Positions 55,594-63,737 of a stretch of DNA of 64,000 bases are shown one piece after another. Each line of letters begins with the position of its first letter. The stretch's first letter is position 1. Source of the DNA: Steroidobacteraceae bacterium (lineage in GTDB: Bacteria > Pseudomonadota > Gammaproteobacteria > Steroidobacterales > Steroidobacteraceae). The stretch lies in contig JAFMJH010000010.1 of the NCBI GenBank assembly GCA_017853555.1, positions 1 to 64,000 on the forward strand, in the 5' to 3' direction. The notes beneath the pieces are model-generated. The model saw only the letters and a list, made by a program, of their open reading frames with translations. It was not told the DNA's origin and made no database searches. The position numbers and the translations under genes were made by a program.

Positions 55594-56817
55594 TCAACGT
55601 GATGCCGACAGTGCGGCAATGAACGGATTGAGAAACTTGCCGTCGTCGAAGTCGTTGCGGATGCGGCCGATGCGCACCACGACCGCGCGCTCGTTGGGCA
55701 GCACGTAGACGCGCTGCCCGCCACGCCCGCCGGCGTACACGACGCCGCGGCTCGCAAACGCGGTCGGCGTCGGCAAGGGACGATCGCCCGCCACCGATCG
55801 CGGCACGAGGGCGGTCGGTTGCAAAAACCAGTTCATGCCCACGCCCGCATTGAGCGGCGCGGGCGCGAGCAAGCGCTCGATGCTCGACTCGCGCAACACC
55901 CGCCGGCCCTGCGGTGCGCCGCGCGTACGGACCAATTCGCCGACTTTTGCCCAATCGCGCGCGTCGGCTTGCAGACAGCAAAACGTGCGCGTGTTGCCAC
56001 CCTCGCGATCGAGCCTCACCCAGGCATCGTCGGCGCCGAGCGGCCGCCACAGACGACGCGACAAAAACTTCGCGTAGGACTCGCGCGTCGCGTGCTCGAG
56101 CACGAGCCCGAGCAATTGGGAATCGAGCGCGTTGCCGCGAAAAACCTTGCCGGGCGCAGCGACCGGTCGCTGTGCAAGCGCTAGCGCGCGCAGATCGCCG
56201 CCGATGAAGAGCTGCATGCCCGGCGAGTCGGCGCGAAATTCATAGGGTGGATCGGCGAGACCGGATTGGCCATGCAACAGGTCGCTCAGGGTGATGCGAC
56301 CGCGGGCATCGCCGGCCGCGCGCCATTCCGGAAAGAAATCCGCCAATGGCTGCTCCAGAGATCGGATTTTGCCGTCCTCGAGCGCAGCAAGCACGGCGAG
56401 CGCGAGTACGCCGCGGTGCATGGACTGCGTATCGAAGCGCGTTTTGGCATCGATGCCGGGTGCGTAGTATTCGAGCGCGATTCGACCGTCGATCATCACG
56501 ACGACGGCCAAAGAATCGTAGCTGCGGGCCACCTCGAGCGCGCTCGCGAACGTCGCAGCCGGCGCGGGTTCGTGACGCGACGCCGGCGCACCGGCCACGC
56601 GCATGCGCGGTCGGTACCATTCGGCGGTGGCGACCACCTCGTCCTGCGGCGGCATGTCGCGAAATCGTTGGGCGACGAGTTGCGCGGCATCGTAGGGCGG
56701 CGCAGAGGCGCAGCCGGCGATCAGCGAGACGCCCGCGAGCAGCATGCTCGCCACCGACGCCCGTGATCGCAGCGGAATCCGCGGTGCACGGCGATCACGA
56801 TGAGGCAGAGGCTGCAT
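55594..56817 (-). CDS. Beta-lactamase-fold serine hydrolase lipoprotein
   Basis: The 407-residue protein has a lipoprotein signal (SLIAGC, Cys 36) and the penicillin-binding/class C beta-lactamase fold: a Ser 132 in TQSMHRG, LSDLLHGQSGL, and a C-terminal region with YAGGRGGQRVYVLP. The usual SxxK lysine is Arg 135, and the YxN motif reads RGN in FRGNALDSQLLG. It may be inactive or use other residues. An ATG with TACAAT 6 bases ahead suggests a leaderless transcript. The DUF3089 gene follows. Confidence 0.82.
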   Translation of the reverse strand: MQPLPHRDRRAPRIPLRSRASVASMLLAGVSLIAGCASAPPYDAAQLVAQRFRDMPPQDEVVATAEWYRPRMRVAGAPASRHEPAPAATFASALEVARSYDSLAVVVMIDGRIALEYYAPGIDAKTRFDTQSMHRGVLALAVLAALEDGKIRSLEQPLADFFPEWRAAGDARGRITLSDLLHGQSGLADPPYEFRADSPGMQLFIGGDLRALALAQRPVAAPGKVFRGNALDSQLLGLVLEHATRESYAKFLSRRLWRPLGADDAWVRLDREGGNTRTFCCLQADARDWAKVGELVRTRGAPQGRRVLRESSIERLLAPAPLNAGVGMNWFLQPTALVPRSVAGDRPLPTPTAFASRGVVYAGGRGGQRVYVLPNERAVVVRIGRIRNDFDDGKFLNPFIAALSASR

Positions 56818-56823
56818 GCGGTC

Positions 56824-56829
56824 ATTGTA
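56824..56829 (-). promoter_or_regulatory. -10 box of a probable leaderless transcript (serine hydrolase)
   Basis: On the minus strand TACAAT is followed by GACCGC and the ATG at 56817. No clear -35 is seen 16-18 bases upstream. Confidence 0.45.
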
Positions 56830-56856
56830 GCGGTTGCCGCCCGCGCCCCGCCCGCT

Positions 56857-56862
56857 CACAAT
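56857..56862 (+). promoter_or_regulatory. -10-like box directly upstream of HMG-CoA reductase
   Basis: CACAAT (4 of 6) is followed by TGCCGC and the ATG at 56869, the same 6-base spacing as on the divergent strand. There is no Shine-Dalgarno site. The hexamer match is weaker than at the other sites. Confidence 0.3.
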
Positions 56863-56868
56863 TGCCGC

Positions 56869-58083
56869 ATGTCCGATGACGCCCGTTCGACCGCCGCGCC
56901 CCGACGCCTGCCTGCCACCACCGACGCCTCGCGCGAGGCGCGGGATGCGCGACGTGCACGGCTCGCCGAAGACGGGCACGAAATCGCCGCCCTCACCGGC
57001 GCTGCAGAGCCCCTGGATCCCGAGCGTCTCGCCGGCAGCATCGAGGGCTTCATCGGTTACGCGCAGGTTCCGCTGGGCGTCGCCGGACCGGTGCGCGTGC
57101 ACGGTCGCCATGCCGAGGGCGATTTCATCATCCCGCTCGCCACCACCGAGGGCACGCTGGTCGCCTCCTTCCAGCACGCCTTCAACGTCATCAATCGCTG
57201 TGGCGGCGCGCACGCGGCCTGCACGCGCCAATTGGTCGGACGTGCGCCGTGCTTCGCCTTCGCGGACGTCGCCACCGCCGTGCGCATCGCCGACTGGTTG
57301 CCGACGCAACTCGAAGCGATGCGCACGACCACGCTCGGCACCTCGCGTTATTGCCGCCTGCAGAGCGCGAAGACTTCGGTGGTCGGCAACACCGTCTACA
57401 TGATGCTCGAGTTCTCGACCGGCGATGCCGCCGGTCAAAACATGGTCACGCTCGCCACGCAGGCGATCTGCCTCGAACTTTTGCCGCGCATGGAATCGCA
57501 GCCGACGAGCTGGCTGGTCGAGTCGGTGCTCTCGGGTGACAAGCGCGCCTCCGCGCAGGCGTTTTTGGGTGCCCGTGGTCGCAACGCATCCGCTGAAGTC
57601 GTACTGCCGAATCGCAACATCGCGCGCTATTGGCGCGCCGATGCCGCGGCGATGGCGCGTTGCTGGAATCAAGCGACGGTTGGCGCCGCGCAAACCGGTG
57701 CCGTCGGCTTGCAAGGCAACGTCGCCAACGCACTCGCCGCTTTGTTCATCGCTTGCGGTCAGGACGTCGCCTGCGTGTCCGAAGCGACGACGTCGATCTC
57801 GCGCTTCGAGGTGACGGCGACGGGCGATCTTTACGTGTCGGTCACGCTGCCGAATCTGATCGTCGGCACGGTGGGCGGCGGCACCTTCCTGCCCACGGCG
57901 CGCGAGTGCCTCGCCATGCTCGGCTGCACGGGCACCGGCACCGCCGCCAAGTTCGCCGAACTCTGTGCCGTGGTGGCGCTCGCCGGCGAGCTCGCCGTCG
58001 TCGGTGCGATGGCCAGCGGCGCTTTCGCCGATGCACACGCGAGCGGCGGTCGCAAAGGCCGGGGCACGGGAAGCGCCGAGTGA
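56869..58083 (+). CDS. Hydroxymethylglutaryl-CoA reductase, class I type
   Basis: The enzyme reduces HMG-CoA to mevalonate, the committed step of the mevalonate route to isoprenoids. The 404-residue protein has EGFIGYAQVPLGVAGPV, the catalytic Glu 94 in LATTEGTLVAS, Lys 225 in SGDKRAS, Asp 299 in FIACGQDV and His 390 in FADAH, plus the cofactor loop TGDAAGQNM and GTVGGGTFLPT. These residues and segments follow the class I (eukaryotic/archaeal and some bacterial) form, not the class II MvaA form. It lacks a membrane domain. Most gammaproteobacteria use the MEP route instead. An acyltransferase gene overlaps its stop (GTGA). Confidence 0.93.
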   Translation: MSDDARSTAAPRRLPATTDASREARDARRARLAEDGHEIAALTGAAEPLDPERLAGSIEGFIGYAQVPLGVAGPVRVHGRHAEGDFIIPLATTEGTLVASFQHAFNVINRCGGAHAACTRQLVGRAPCFAFADVATAVRIADWLPTQLEAMRTTTLGTSRYCRLQSAKTSVVGNTVYMMLEFSTGDAAGQNMVTLATQAICLELLPRMESQPTSWLVESVLSGDKRASAQAFLGARGRNASAEVVLPNRNIARYWRADAAAMARCWNQATVGAAQTGAVGLQGNVANALAALFIACGQDVACVSEATTSISRFEVTATGDLYVSVTLPNLIVGTVGGGTFLPTARECLAMLGCTGTGTAAKFAELCAVVALAGELAVVGAMASGAFADAHASGGRKGRGTGSAE

Positions 58084-58805
58084 GCGACCCCGCGACGCGC
58101 AAACCGGTACGCCGGTTCGTGCTGCACAAAGTATTGCCGCCGATCGGCTGGCGCGTGTATCGCGCCCTCGGTCGCAGCTGGACGTACCGCGAACGCGACG
58201 TCGAAATCCTGCACGATCTCGTGGCCGCCAAACGCCCGGTGGTCGGCGCGTTCATGCACGCGCGGACGTTTTCTTTGTTGCACTATTTCAGCCTGCCCGC
58301 GCAGGGCCGCTGGATTCTGATGTGCTCGCAGAGTCGCGACGGCGAAGCGATGGCGCGCATCGAAGAGGGCCTCGGCTTCCGGGTGGCGCGCGGCTCCTCG
58401 GGCAAAGGCGGCGCAAGGGCGCTGGTGGAGATGATCAAAGCCCAACGTGAAGATCGCGGACTGAATTCCTGTCTGGCGATCGACGGCTCGCGCGGTCCGC
58501 GCGGCATCGCGCAACTCGGCACCATCACCCTCGCCCAAAAAACCGGAAGTTTGTTGCTGCCCGTCGCCGCCTCGACCGATCACTGCTGGGTGTGGCGCAA
58601 GTCCTGGGATCGCACCGTGATCCCGAAGCCCGGCGCCACGGTGACGGTACAGATCGGCACGCCGATCGAAGTGCCCCCAAAACTCGACGAGACGCAACTC
58701 GAAGCACTGCGCTTGCGTCTCGAGACCGCCATCGTCGGCATGCATCGGGAACTCGATCGAACCACCGGTTACCACGACGCGGAGCCCCTGCAACGACCGG
58801 CGTGA
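58080..58805 (+). CDS. DUF374 lysophospholipid acyltransferase-like protein
   Basis: The 241-residue protein has the DUF374/acyltransferase pattern: GAFMHARTFSLLHYF in place of the HX4D site region, LGFRVARGSSGKGG, and AIDGSRGPRGIAQ, which stands for the DG-RGP motif of the family. Such proteins are related to lipid A and phospholipid acyltransferases. The GTG start overlaps the HMG-CoA reductase stop, so the two are translationally linked, though their biochemical link is not obvious. It may act on an isoprenoid- or lipid-derived product. Confidence 0.84.
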   Translation: MSDPATRKPVRRFVLHKVLPPIGWRVYRALGRSWTYRERDVEILHDLVAAKRPVVGAFMHARTFSLLHYFSLPAQGRWILMCSQSRDGEAMARIEEGLGFRVARGSSGKGGARALVEMIKAQREDRGLNSCLAIDGSRGPRGIAQLGTITLAQKTGSLLLPVAASTDHCWVWRKSWDRTVIPKPGATVTVQIGTPIEVPPKLDETQLEALRLRLETAIVGMHRELDRTTGYHDAEPLQRPA

Positions 58806-58845
58806 TTGCTGATATCCTGCGCGCCCCGCTTTTTTTGGTGTCGCC

Positions 58846-60981
58846 ATGCGCAAGGTATTGTTCGCCATCATGACCAGCACGCTGCTCTCCACTTCAGTCG
58901 CCGTGGCCGCGCCGGCCACGCCCACCGACCCGCTGCTCGCACCGTGGAGCGGGCCGTACGGCGGAGTGCCGCCGTTCGACAAGGTCGAAACCAAAAATCT
59001 GGGCAAGGCCATCGAATCGGCCATCGCCTTGCATCTTGCCGAGCTCGACGCGATCGCGAACGATCCTGCCGCACCCACCTTCGCCAACACGCTGGCCGCC
59101 ATGGAGCGCTCGGGTCGCGCACTCGACCGCGTCTCCACGATCTACGGCATCTACTCGGCGACGATGAGCGATGCCACCGTGCAGAAAATCGAACTCGACG
59201 TCGAACCGAAGCTCGCCGCCTACCGCGACAAAGTGACTCAAAACGGAAAGCTCTTCGCGCGCATCGCCAAGGTCTACGACGCACGCGAGCGTTCGGGTCT
59301 GAGCGCCGAACAGCAACGCGTGACCTGGTTGACGTACAACTATTTCGTGCGCTCGGGCGCGAAACTCGACGCCGACTCCAAGAGCAAGCTCGCCGCCATC
59401 AACCAGCAACTGGCGGGACTCTTCACGCGCTTCAACCAGAATCTGCTGGCCGACGAAGGCGAACGTCACACCCTGCTCGAAACCGACGCCGACCTCGCGG
59501 GACTGCCCGAATCGGTGCGCGCCGGTGCGGCGGCGGATGCCGAAACCCGCGGCTTCAAAGGCAAGTGGCTGATCGCGAACACGCGCTCTTCGGTCGAACC
59601 CTTCCTAACCTATTCGACGCGTCGCGATCTGCGGGAAAAAGTGTGGCGCACCTTCGTCAATCGCGGCGACAACGGCGACGCGCGCGACAACAACGCCATC
59701 ATCGGTGAAATCCTGCAATTGCGCAGTCGCCGTGCGCAGCTGCTCGGCTTCCCGACGCACGCCCATTGGCGTTTGCAGGAGTCCATGGCGCGCACGCCCG
59801 AGCGTGCGATGCAATTGATGGAAGCGGTCTGGAAGCCGGCCGTCGGTCGCGTGCACGAAGAAGTCGCCGACATGCAGGCGATCGCCGATCGCGAGGGCGC
59901 CGGCATCCGCATCGAACCCTGGGACTACCGTCACTACGCCGAAAAAGTGCGGGTGGCGAAGTACGCGCTCGACAACAACGAACTGAAGCCCTACCTGCAA
60001 CTCGAAAAACTGCGCGAAGGCATGTTCTACGTGGCCGGCGAGTTGTTCGGCTTCCGCTTCGAAGCGCTGCCCGCGGGCGCGGTACCGGTCTATCACCCGG
60101 ACGTGCGCGTCTGGAAGGTCACCGACACCACCGGAAAACTGGTCGGCCTCTGGTACTTCGACCCCTACGCACGCGTCGGCAAGCAATCGGGCGCCTGGAT
60201 GAACGCCTATCGCAACCAGGAGCGTTTCGACGGCGAGGTGACCACCATCGTTTCGAACAATGCGAACTTCGTCAAAGGCAAACCGGGCGAGCCCCTGCTC
60301 ATCAGCTGGGACGATGCCGTGACGCTGTTCCATGAATTCGGGCATGCGTTGCACGGCCTGTCTTCGAACGTGTCCTACCCGAGCGTGTCCGGCACCAACG
60401 TCGCGCGCGATTACGTCGAGTTTCCGTCGCAGTTGCTCGAACACTGGCTGCCGACCGCCGAGGTGCTCGACCGGTTCGCGGTGCACTACCGCACCGGCGC
60501 GCCCATCCCCAAAGAACTCGTCGCCAAAGTCGAACGCGCCAAAACCTTCAACCAGGGTTTTGCCACCGTCGAGTATCTCGCCGCCGCGCTGGTCGACATG
60601 AAGCTGCATTTGGCCGCACGTGCCGACAGCCGCATCGACGCCGACAAATTCGAGCGCGAGACGCTCGAGCAGCTCGGCATGCCCAGAGAGATCGTGATGC
60701 GACACCGCACGCCGCAGTTCGGACACATCTTCTCGGGCGACGGTTATTCGGCCGGCTATTACAGTTATCTGTGGGCCGACACCCTCACCGCCGATGCATG
60801 GGAAGCCTTCACCGGTGCCAAAGGTCCGTGGGATCGCGAGGTGGCACGTCGTCTGAAAGACAACGTGTTCTCGATCGGCAACACGCGTGATCCGGCGGAT
60901 GCCTACAGAAGTTTCAGAGGACGCGATCCGGAGATCGACGCGTTGATGCGCAAACGAGGATTCAGTGCGACGTCACGCTGA
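58846..60981 (+). CDS. M3 family oligopeptidase, exported
   Basis: The 711-residue protein has a signal peptide (cleavage near VAVAAP) and the thimet-oligopeptidase fold with the zinc site TLFHEFGHALHG (HExxH) followed by RDYVEFPSQLLEHW (third ligand Glu) and DGYSAGYYSYLWAD. It probably degrades short peptides in the periplasm, unlike the cytoplasmic PrlC. The gene stands alone, 40 bases after the acyltransferase. Confidence 0.94.
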   Translation: MRKVLFAIMTSTLLSTSVAVAAPATPTDPLLAPWSGPYGGVPPFDKVETKNLGKAIESAIALHLAELDAIANDPAAPTFANTLAAMERSGRALDRVSTIYGIYSATMSDATVQKIELDVEPKLAAYRDKVTQNGKLFARIAKVYDARERSGLSAEQQRVTWLTYNYFVRSGAKLDADSKSKLAAINQQLAGLFTRFNQNLLADEGERHTLLETDADLAGLPESVRAGAAADAETRGFKGKWLIANTRSSVEPFLTYSTRRDLREKVWRTFVNRGDNGDARDNNAIIGEILQLRSRRAQLLGFPTHAHWRLQESMARTPERAMQLMEAVWKPAVGRVHEEVADMQAIADREGAGIRIEPWDYRHYAEKVRVAKYALDNNELKPYLQLEKLREGMFYVAGELFGFRFEALPAGAVPVYHPDVRVWKVTDTTGKLVGLWYFDPYARVGKQSGAWMNAYRNQERFDGEVTTIVSNNANFVKGKPGEPLLISWDDAVTLFHEFGHALHGLSSNVSYPSVSGTNVARDYVEFPSQLLEHWLPTAEVLDRFAVHYRTGAPIPKELVAKVERAKTFNQGFATVEYLAAALVDMKLHLAARADSRIDADKFERETLEQLGMPREIVMRHRTPQFGHIFSGDGYSAGYYSYLWADTLTADAWEAFTGAKGPWDREVARRLKDNVFSIGNTRDPADAYRSFRGRDPEIDALMRKRGFSATSR

Positions 60982-61083
60982 AGGGAACAAAAAAATGGTG
61001 CATAAAGTCACGGTTTCGACACGAAATGACTTTCGCAAGCGTTTATTGCAAAGATTTTAGAACACAAAACTCCAAATTGTGGC

Positions 61084-61089
61084 TACAAT
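61084..61089 (+). promoter_or_regulatory. -10 box upstream of the SANT-like gene
   Basis: TACAAT (5 of 6), followed by CCGCGCCC, lies 44 bases before the ATG at 61134, in a locally AT-rich patch (about 61000-61130). AACACA 17 bases upstream is a weak -35. Confidence 0.45.
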
Positions 61090-61133
61090 CCGCGCCCTCT
61101 ACGAATCCTCAGCAATCAAAACAGGATCTTTCC

Positions 61134-61394
61134 ATGGCCAAGAAAACGAAGTCGAAGTCCAAGGCGGCGGCGCCGCGCAAGGCACGCAAGTCTGCAGGTC
61201 GCAATTTCAGCACCTGGAGCGCCGCGGACGAAGCCAAGCTGCGCAAGCTCGCCGGCAAAACGCCGACGGCGCAGATCGCCAAGATGTTGAATCGCTCGGT
61301 TGCCGCGATCACCTTCAAGGCGTTCACGCTGCGCTTGTCGCTGCGCCTCGCCTCGTCGCGCCGTGGCCGTCGCTTGAAGGTCAGCCGCCGCTGA
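61134..61394 (+). CDS. Small basic SANT/Myb-like DNA-binding protein
   Basis: The 86-residue protein starts with a Lys/Arg/Ala-rich tail and continues with a helical domain reading WSAADEAKLRKLAGKTPTAQIAKM, then LNRSVAAITFKA, which matches the tryptophan-spaced SANT/Myb pattern and ends in a basic RRGRRLKVSRR. Such proteins occur in many proteobacteria and probably bind DNA; a nucleoid role is plausible. The frame is open from 61026, but the ATG at 61134 is used because it directly precedes the typical MAKKTKSKSK start. Confidence 0.8.
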   Translation: MAKKTKSKSKAAAPRKARKSAGRNFSTWSAADEAKLRKLAGKTPTAQIAKMLNRSVAAITFKAFTLRLSLRLASSRRGRRLKVSRR

Positions 61395-61689
61395 TTCTTC
61401 GCTGCGCAAGCCTCTTGCGCACTTGAAAGACTGCCACGGCCGTGACGACGAGAAATCCCGTCGTCACGGCCGTGGCAGCGAGCAGGCGGTGCTCTTCCCA
61501 AAACGCAATGATCACCGTGGCCGCGAGCAACAGCATCGCGAGCGTGCCGAACACGAACGCCACGAACGTCCAGACGACGACCAGCGCCACGCGGCGCACT
61601 TCAGCCTGAACATCGCGCGCGAGTGTCTGCAGGCGCTCTTCGACCAGCGCGATCAGCAGCTCGACCAATCTCGCGATCAAGCCGACCAT
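61381..61689 (-). CDS. YqjE-like membrane protein (holin superfamily III-like)
   Basis: The 102-residue protein has a helical, charged N-terminus (VEERLQTLARDVQAEVRR) and two membrane segments, the pattern of YqjE/PF07332 proteins. E. coli yqjD-yqjE are neighbours, as here. Its role is unknown. The 3' end overlaps the SANT-like gene by 14 bases. A perfect 20-bp inverted repeat lies inside it at 61430-61477. Confidence 0.8.
   Translation of the reverse strand: MVGLIARLVELLIALVEERLQTLARDVQAEVRRVALVVVWTFVAFVFGTLAMLLLAATVIIAFWEEHRLLAATAVTTGFLVVTAVAVFQVRKRLAQRRISGG
61430..61477. repeat. Perfect 20-bp inverted repeat inside the yqjE-like gene
   Basis: CTGCCACGGCCGTGACGACG (61430-61449) and its exact reverse complement (61458-61477) are separated by 8 bases. 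It lies 36 bases after the SANT-like stop codon on the plus strand and encodes part of the second membrane segment on the minus strand. It could end the SANT-like transcript, although no T run follows. Confidence 0.75.
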
Positions 61690-61698
61690 TCGCGACGC

Positions 61699-61923
61699 TC
61701 AGCGCCGCGATCGGCCGAGCAACACGCCCACCAGCACGCCGATCGCGGCGGCGATGCCCACGGCTTGCCAGGGGTTGTCGTGCACGTAGCGTTCGGTGCG
61801 ATGACGCGCTTCACCGACGGCGTCGCCGGCTTTGTCGGCCGTGTTCTTCAATAGATCCTCGGCATCGGCGAGGACGCGCTTGAGCTCCGCCACGATGCGT
61901 TCGGTTTCGCTGGATTCGAACAT
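61699..61923 (-). CDS. YqjD/ElaB-like DUF883 protein
   Basis: The 74-residue protein has a helical N-terminus (ETERIVAELKRVLADAEDLL), a charged middle and a C-terminal membrane segment ending in GVLLGRSRR, the pattern of the YqjD/ElaB family of inner-membrane proteins that bind ribosomes in stationary phase in E. coli. GGAGG 7 bases before the ATG at 61923 makes this start better than the ATG at 61929. The yqjE-like gene follows after 9 bases. Confidence 0.88.
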   Translation of the reverse strand: MFESSETERIVAELKRVLADAEDLLKNTADKAGDAVGEARHRTERYVHDNPWQAVGIAAAIGVLVGVLLGRSRR

Positions 61924-61956
61924 GTTCATGCCTCCATCGTGGGCGCCTAGCACCCT

Positions 61957-63171
61957 TCAAGACATCCGCAGATATACGGATACGGCGGCGGTCGAGTCAC
62001 GCCAGGCCCGCTCGTCCGCCGCGGCGGCGACCTCGAGATCCCCCGGCGCGGCCATGCGGTCATCGACCCATTCGCGCAGCAAGGGGCTGCCGTTGATGAG
62101 ATCGATGGCCAGACGCTCGCGCTCGTACTCGTAGGGGAAATCCCGCCACAACGGATAGTCCGGCCAAAGATTCCGGATCGCTTTGAAGGCGAGCGCCTGC
62201 AGGCGCCAGGGCCGAAACCGCGCGTGATCGTAGTGGGGATCGTCGGTGTGCACTTGCACGCCGTGGCACAGGCGACCGACGTGCTTGTGGAACGTGGGCT
62301 CGAACCAGCATTCGCGCAACCGGCAGCCGAGCAGCCACTGCGGTGCGAGGCGCTGCATTTCTTTGAGCACTTTTGCAGCATCGATGTCGGGCGCACCCCA
62401 GACCTCGAGCGGTCGCGTGGTGCCGCGACCTTCGGAGAGCGTCGTGCCCTCGAGCATCACCGTGCCGGGATAAGCGCGCGCCATGTAGACGTTCGGCGCA
62501 TTGGGGCTCGGGTTCACCCAGGATCGCGCCGCAAGCGGCCAGCCGTAGCCCGGTGCGGCCTCGGGCTGCCATTCGTCCATGCCGATGACGCGCAAATCGA
62601 CGTCGAGGCGCAGTTCGCGAACGAACCAGCGCGCCATCTCGCCCATCGTGAGCCCGTGGCGCATCGGCATCGCGCCCGCGCCGACGAAACTCTCCCAACC
62701 GGTGCGCAATGACCATCCTTCGACCGGGCGTCCGATCGGATTCGGACGATCGAGCACCCACACGGACTGCGCGCGCTCGGCCGCACATTCGAGCACATAG
62801 CGCAGCGTGGTGATGAACGTATAGATGCGGCAACCGAGATCCTGCAGATCCACCAGCAACACGTCGTAATGCTCGAGCATCGCAGCCGTCGGACGACGCA
62901 CTTCGCCGTAGAGACTGAACACCGGGATGCCATGGACCGGATCGACGAAATCGGGCGACTCGATCATGTTGTCCTGTTTGTCGCCGCGCAAACCGTGTTG
63001 CGGCCCGAAGGCCGCCGTCAGGCGCAAATCCGGCAAGGATGCGAGCGCATCGAGACTGTGACGCCAATCGAGCGTCATCGACGCCGGATGCGCGAGCAAG
63101 GCGACGCGACGCGACGCAAGCGGCGCGCGCAGCGCCGGCTCCTGCAACAAGCGATCGATCCCGAAACGCAT
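61957..63171 (-). CDS. DUF1343 (NamZ-like) exo-beta-N-acetylmuramidase family protein
   Basis: The 404-residue protein has the DUF1343 pattern: VALLAHPASMT, AAFGPQHGLRGDKQDNM, VFSLYGEVRRPTAAML, LLVDLQDLGCRIYTF, VLDRPNPIGRPVEG and GTTLSEGRGTTRPLE. Characterised members (NamZ) remove N-acetylmuramic acid from peptidoglycan fragments. No signal peptide is seen, so it may act in the cytoplasm during cell wall recycling. The ATG overlaps the upstream stop (TGATG). Confidence 0.9.
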   Translation of the reverse strand: MRFGIDRLLQEPALRAPLASRRVALLAHPASMTLDWRHSLDALASLPDLRLTAAFGPQHGLRGDKQDNMIESPDFVDPVHGIPVFSLYGEVRRPTAAMLEHYDVLLVDLQDLGCRIYTFITTLRYVLECAAERAQSVWVLDRPNPIGRPVEGWSLRTGWESFVGAGAMPMRHGLTMGEMARWFVRELRLDVDLRVIGMDEWQPEAAPGYGWPLAARSWVNPSPNAPNVYMARAYPGTVMLEGTTLSEGRGTTRPLEVWGAPDIDAAKVLKEMQRLAPQWLLGCRLRECWFEPTFHKHVGRLCHGVQVHTDDPHYDHARFRPWRLQALAFKAIRNLWPDYPLWRDFPYEYERERLAIDLINGSPLLREWVDDRMAAPGDLEVAAAADERAWRDSTAAVSVYLRMS

Positions 63172-63737
63172 CAAGGCACCTCGAGCGTGGCGACGAAGCC
63201 GTCGCGCGCATGAAAATCCGGCGCAGGACGCGGATGATGCAGGGCCCAGAATGTCGACCCCACGCCGCGCCACGCGAGTACTGCAGTATAGGCCGCGCGC
63301 AACGGGCCTCGTTCGGCCACGCGTTCGAGGGCTGCACGCGGCAACGTCACGAGCAAACGCCGTATCGGCGCATCCCCTGCCATCGATCGCACGACGGGAT
63401 CCGGCCCCCGCCATGCATGATCGACGCGTCCTGTGCGCTCGGCCGCGAAATCATAGGCGGCCCAATCGCCCGTCGGCGAAAAATTGAACTCGAGATAGCC
63501 CGGGTCGTCGGCATAGGCGACGAACGCTTCGCAACACGTGTGACGCCACAGTTCGTCACGGCGCATCGGCGCGACGTTCGGCGCCGGATCGTCCAGCCAC
63601 GCATCGGGGCCGCAAAGAATTTCGTATTCGAGCACCAAAGATTCGCTCGACCAACGGCCCGCGACCGACAGCGCGCAACCCGCAGGCGCAGGCCGACTCG
63701 GATGCGCGACGAGTGCGTGACGAAACGTCGCGTTCAC
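63171..63737 (-). CDS. DOMON-like domain protein
   Basis: The 188-residue protein is beta-rich with HTCCEAFVAYADDPGYLEFNF, SPTGDWAAYDFAAERTGR and STFWALHHPRPAPDFHARDGF, matching the DOMON-like group found in bacteria beside DUF1343 genes. The function is unknown; related DOMON domains bind haem or sugars. Start is GTG at 63737, overlapping the stop of the upstream methyltransferase gene (GTGA), and the end overlaps the DUF1343 gene. Confidence 0.75.
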   Translation of the reverse strand: MNATFRHALVAHPSRPAPAGCALSVAGRWSSESLVLEYEILCGPDAWLDDPAPNVAPMRRDELWRHTCCEAFVAYADDPGYLEFNFSPTGDWAAYDFAAERTGRVDHAWRGPDPVVRSMAGDAPIRRLLVTLPRAALERVAERGPLRAAYTAVLAWRGVGSTFWALHHPRPAPDFHARDGFVATLEVP

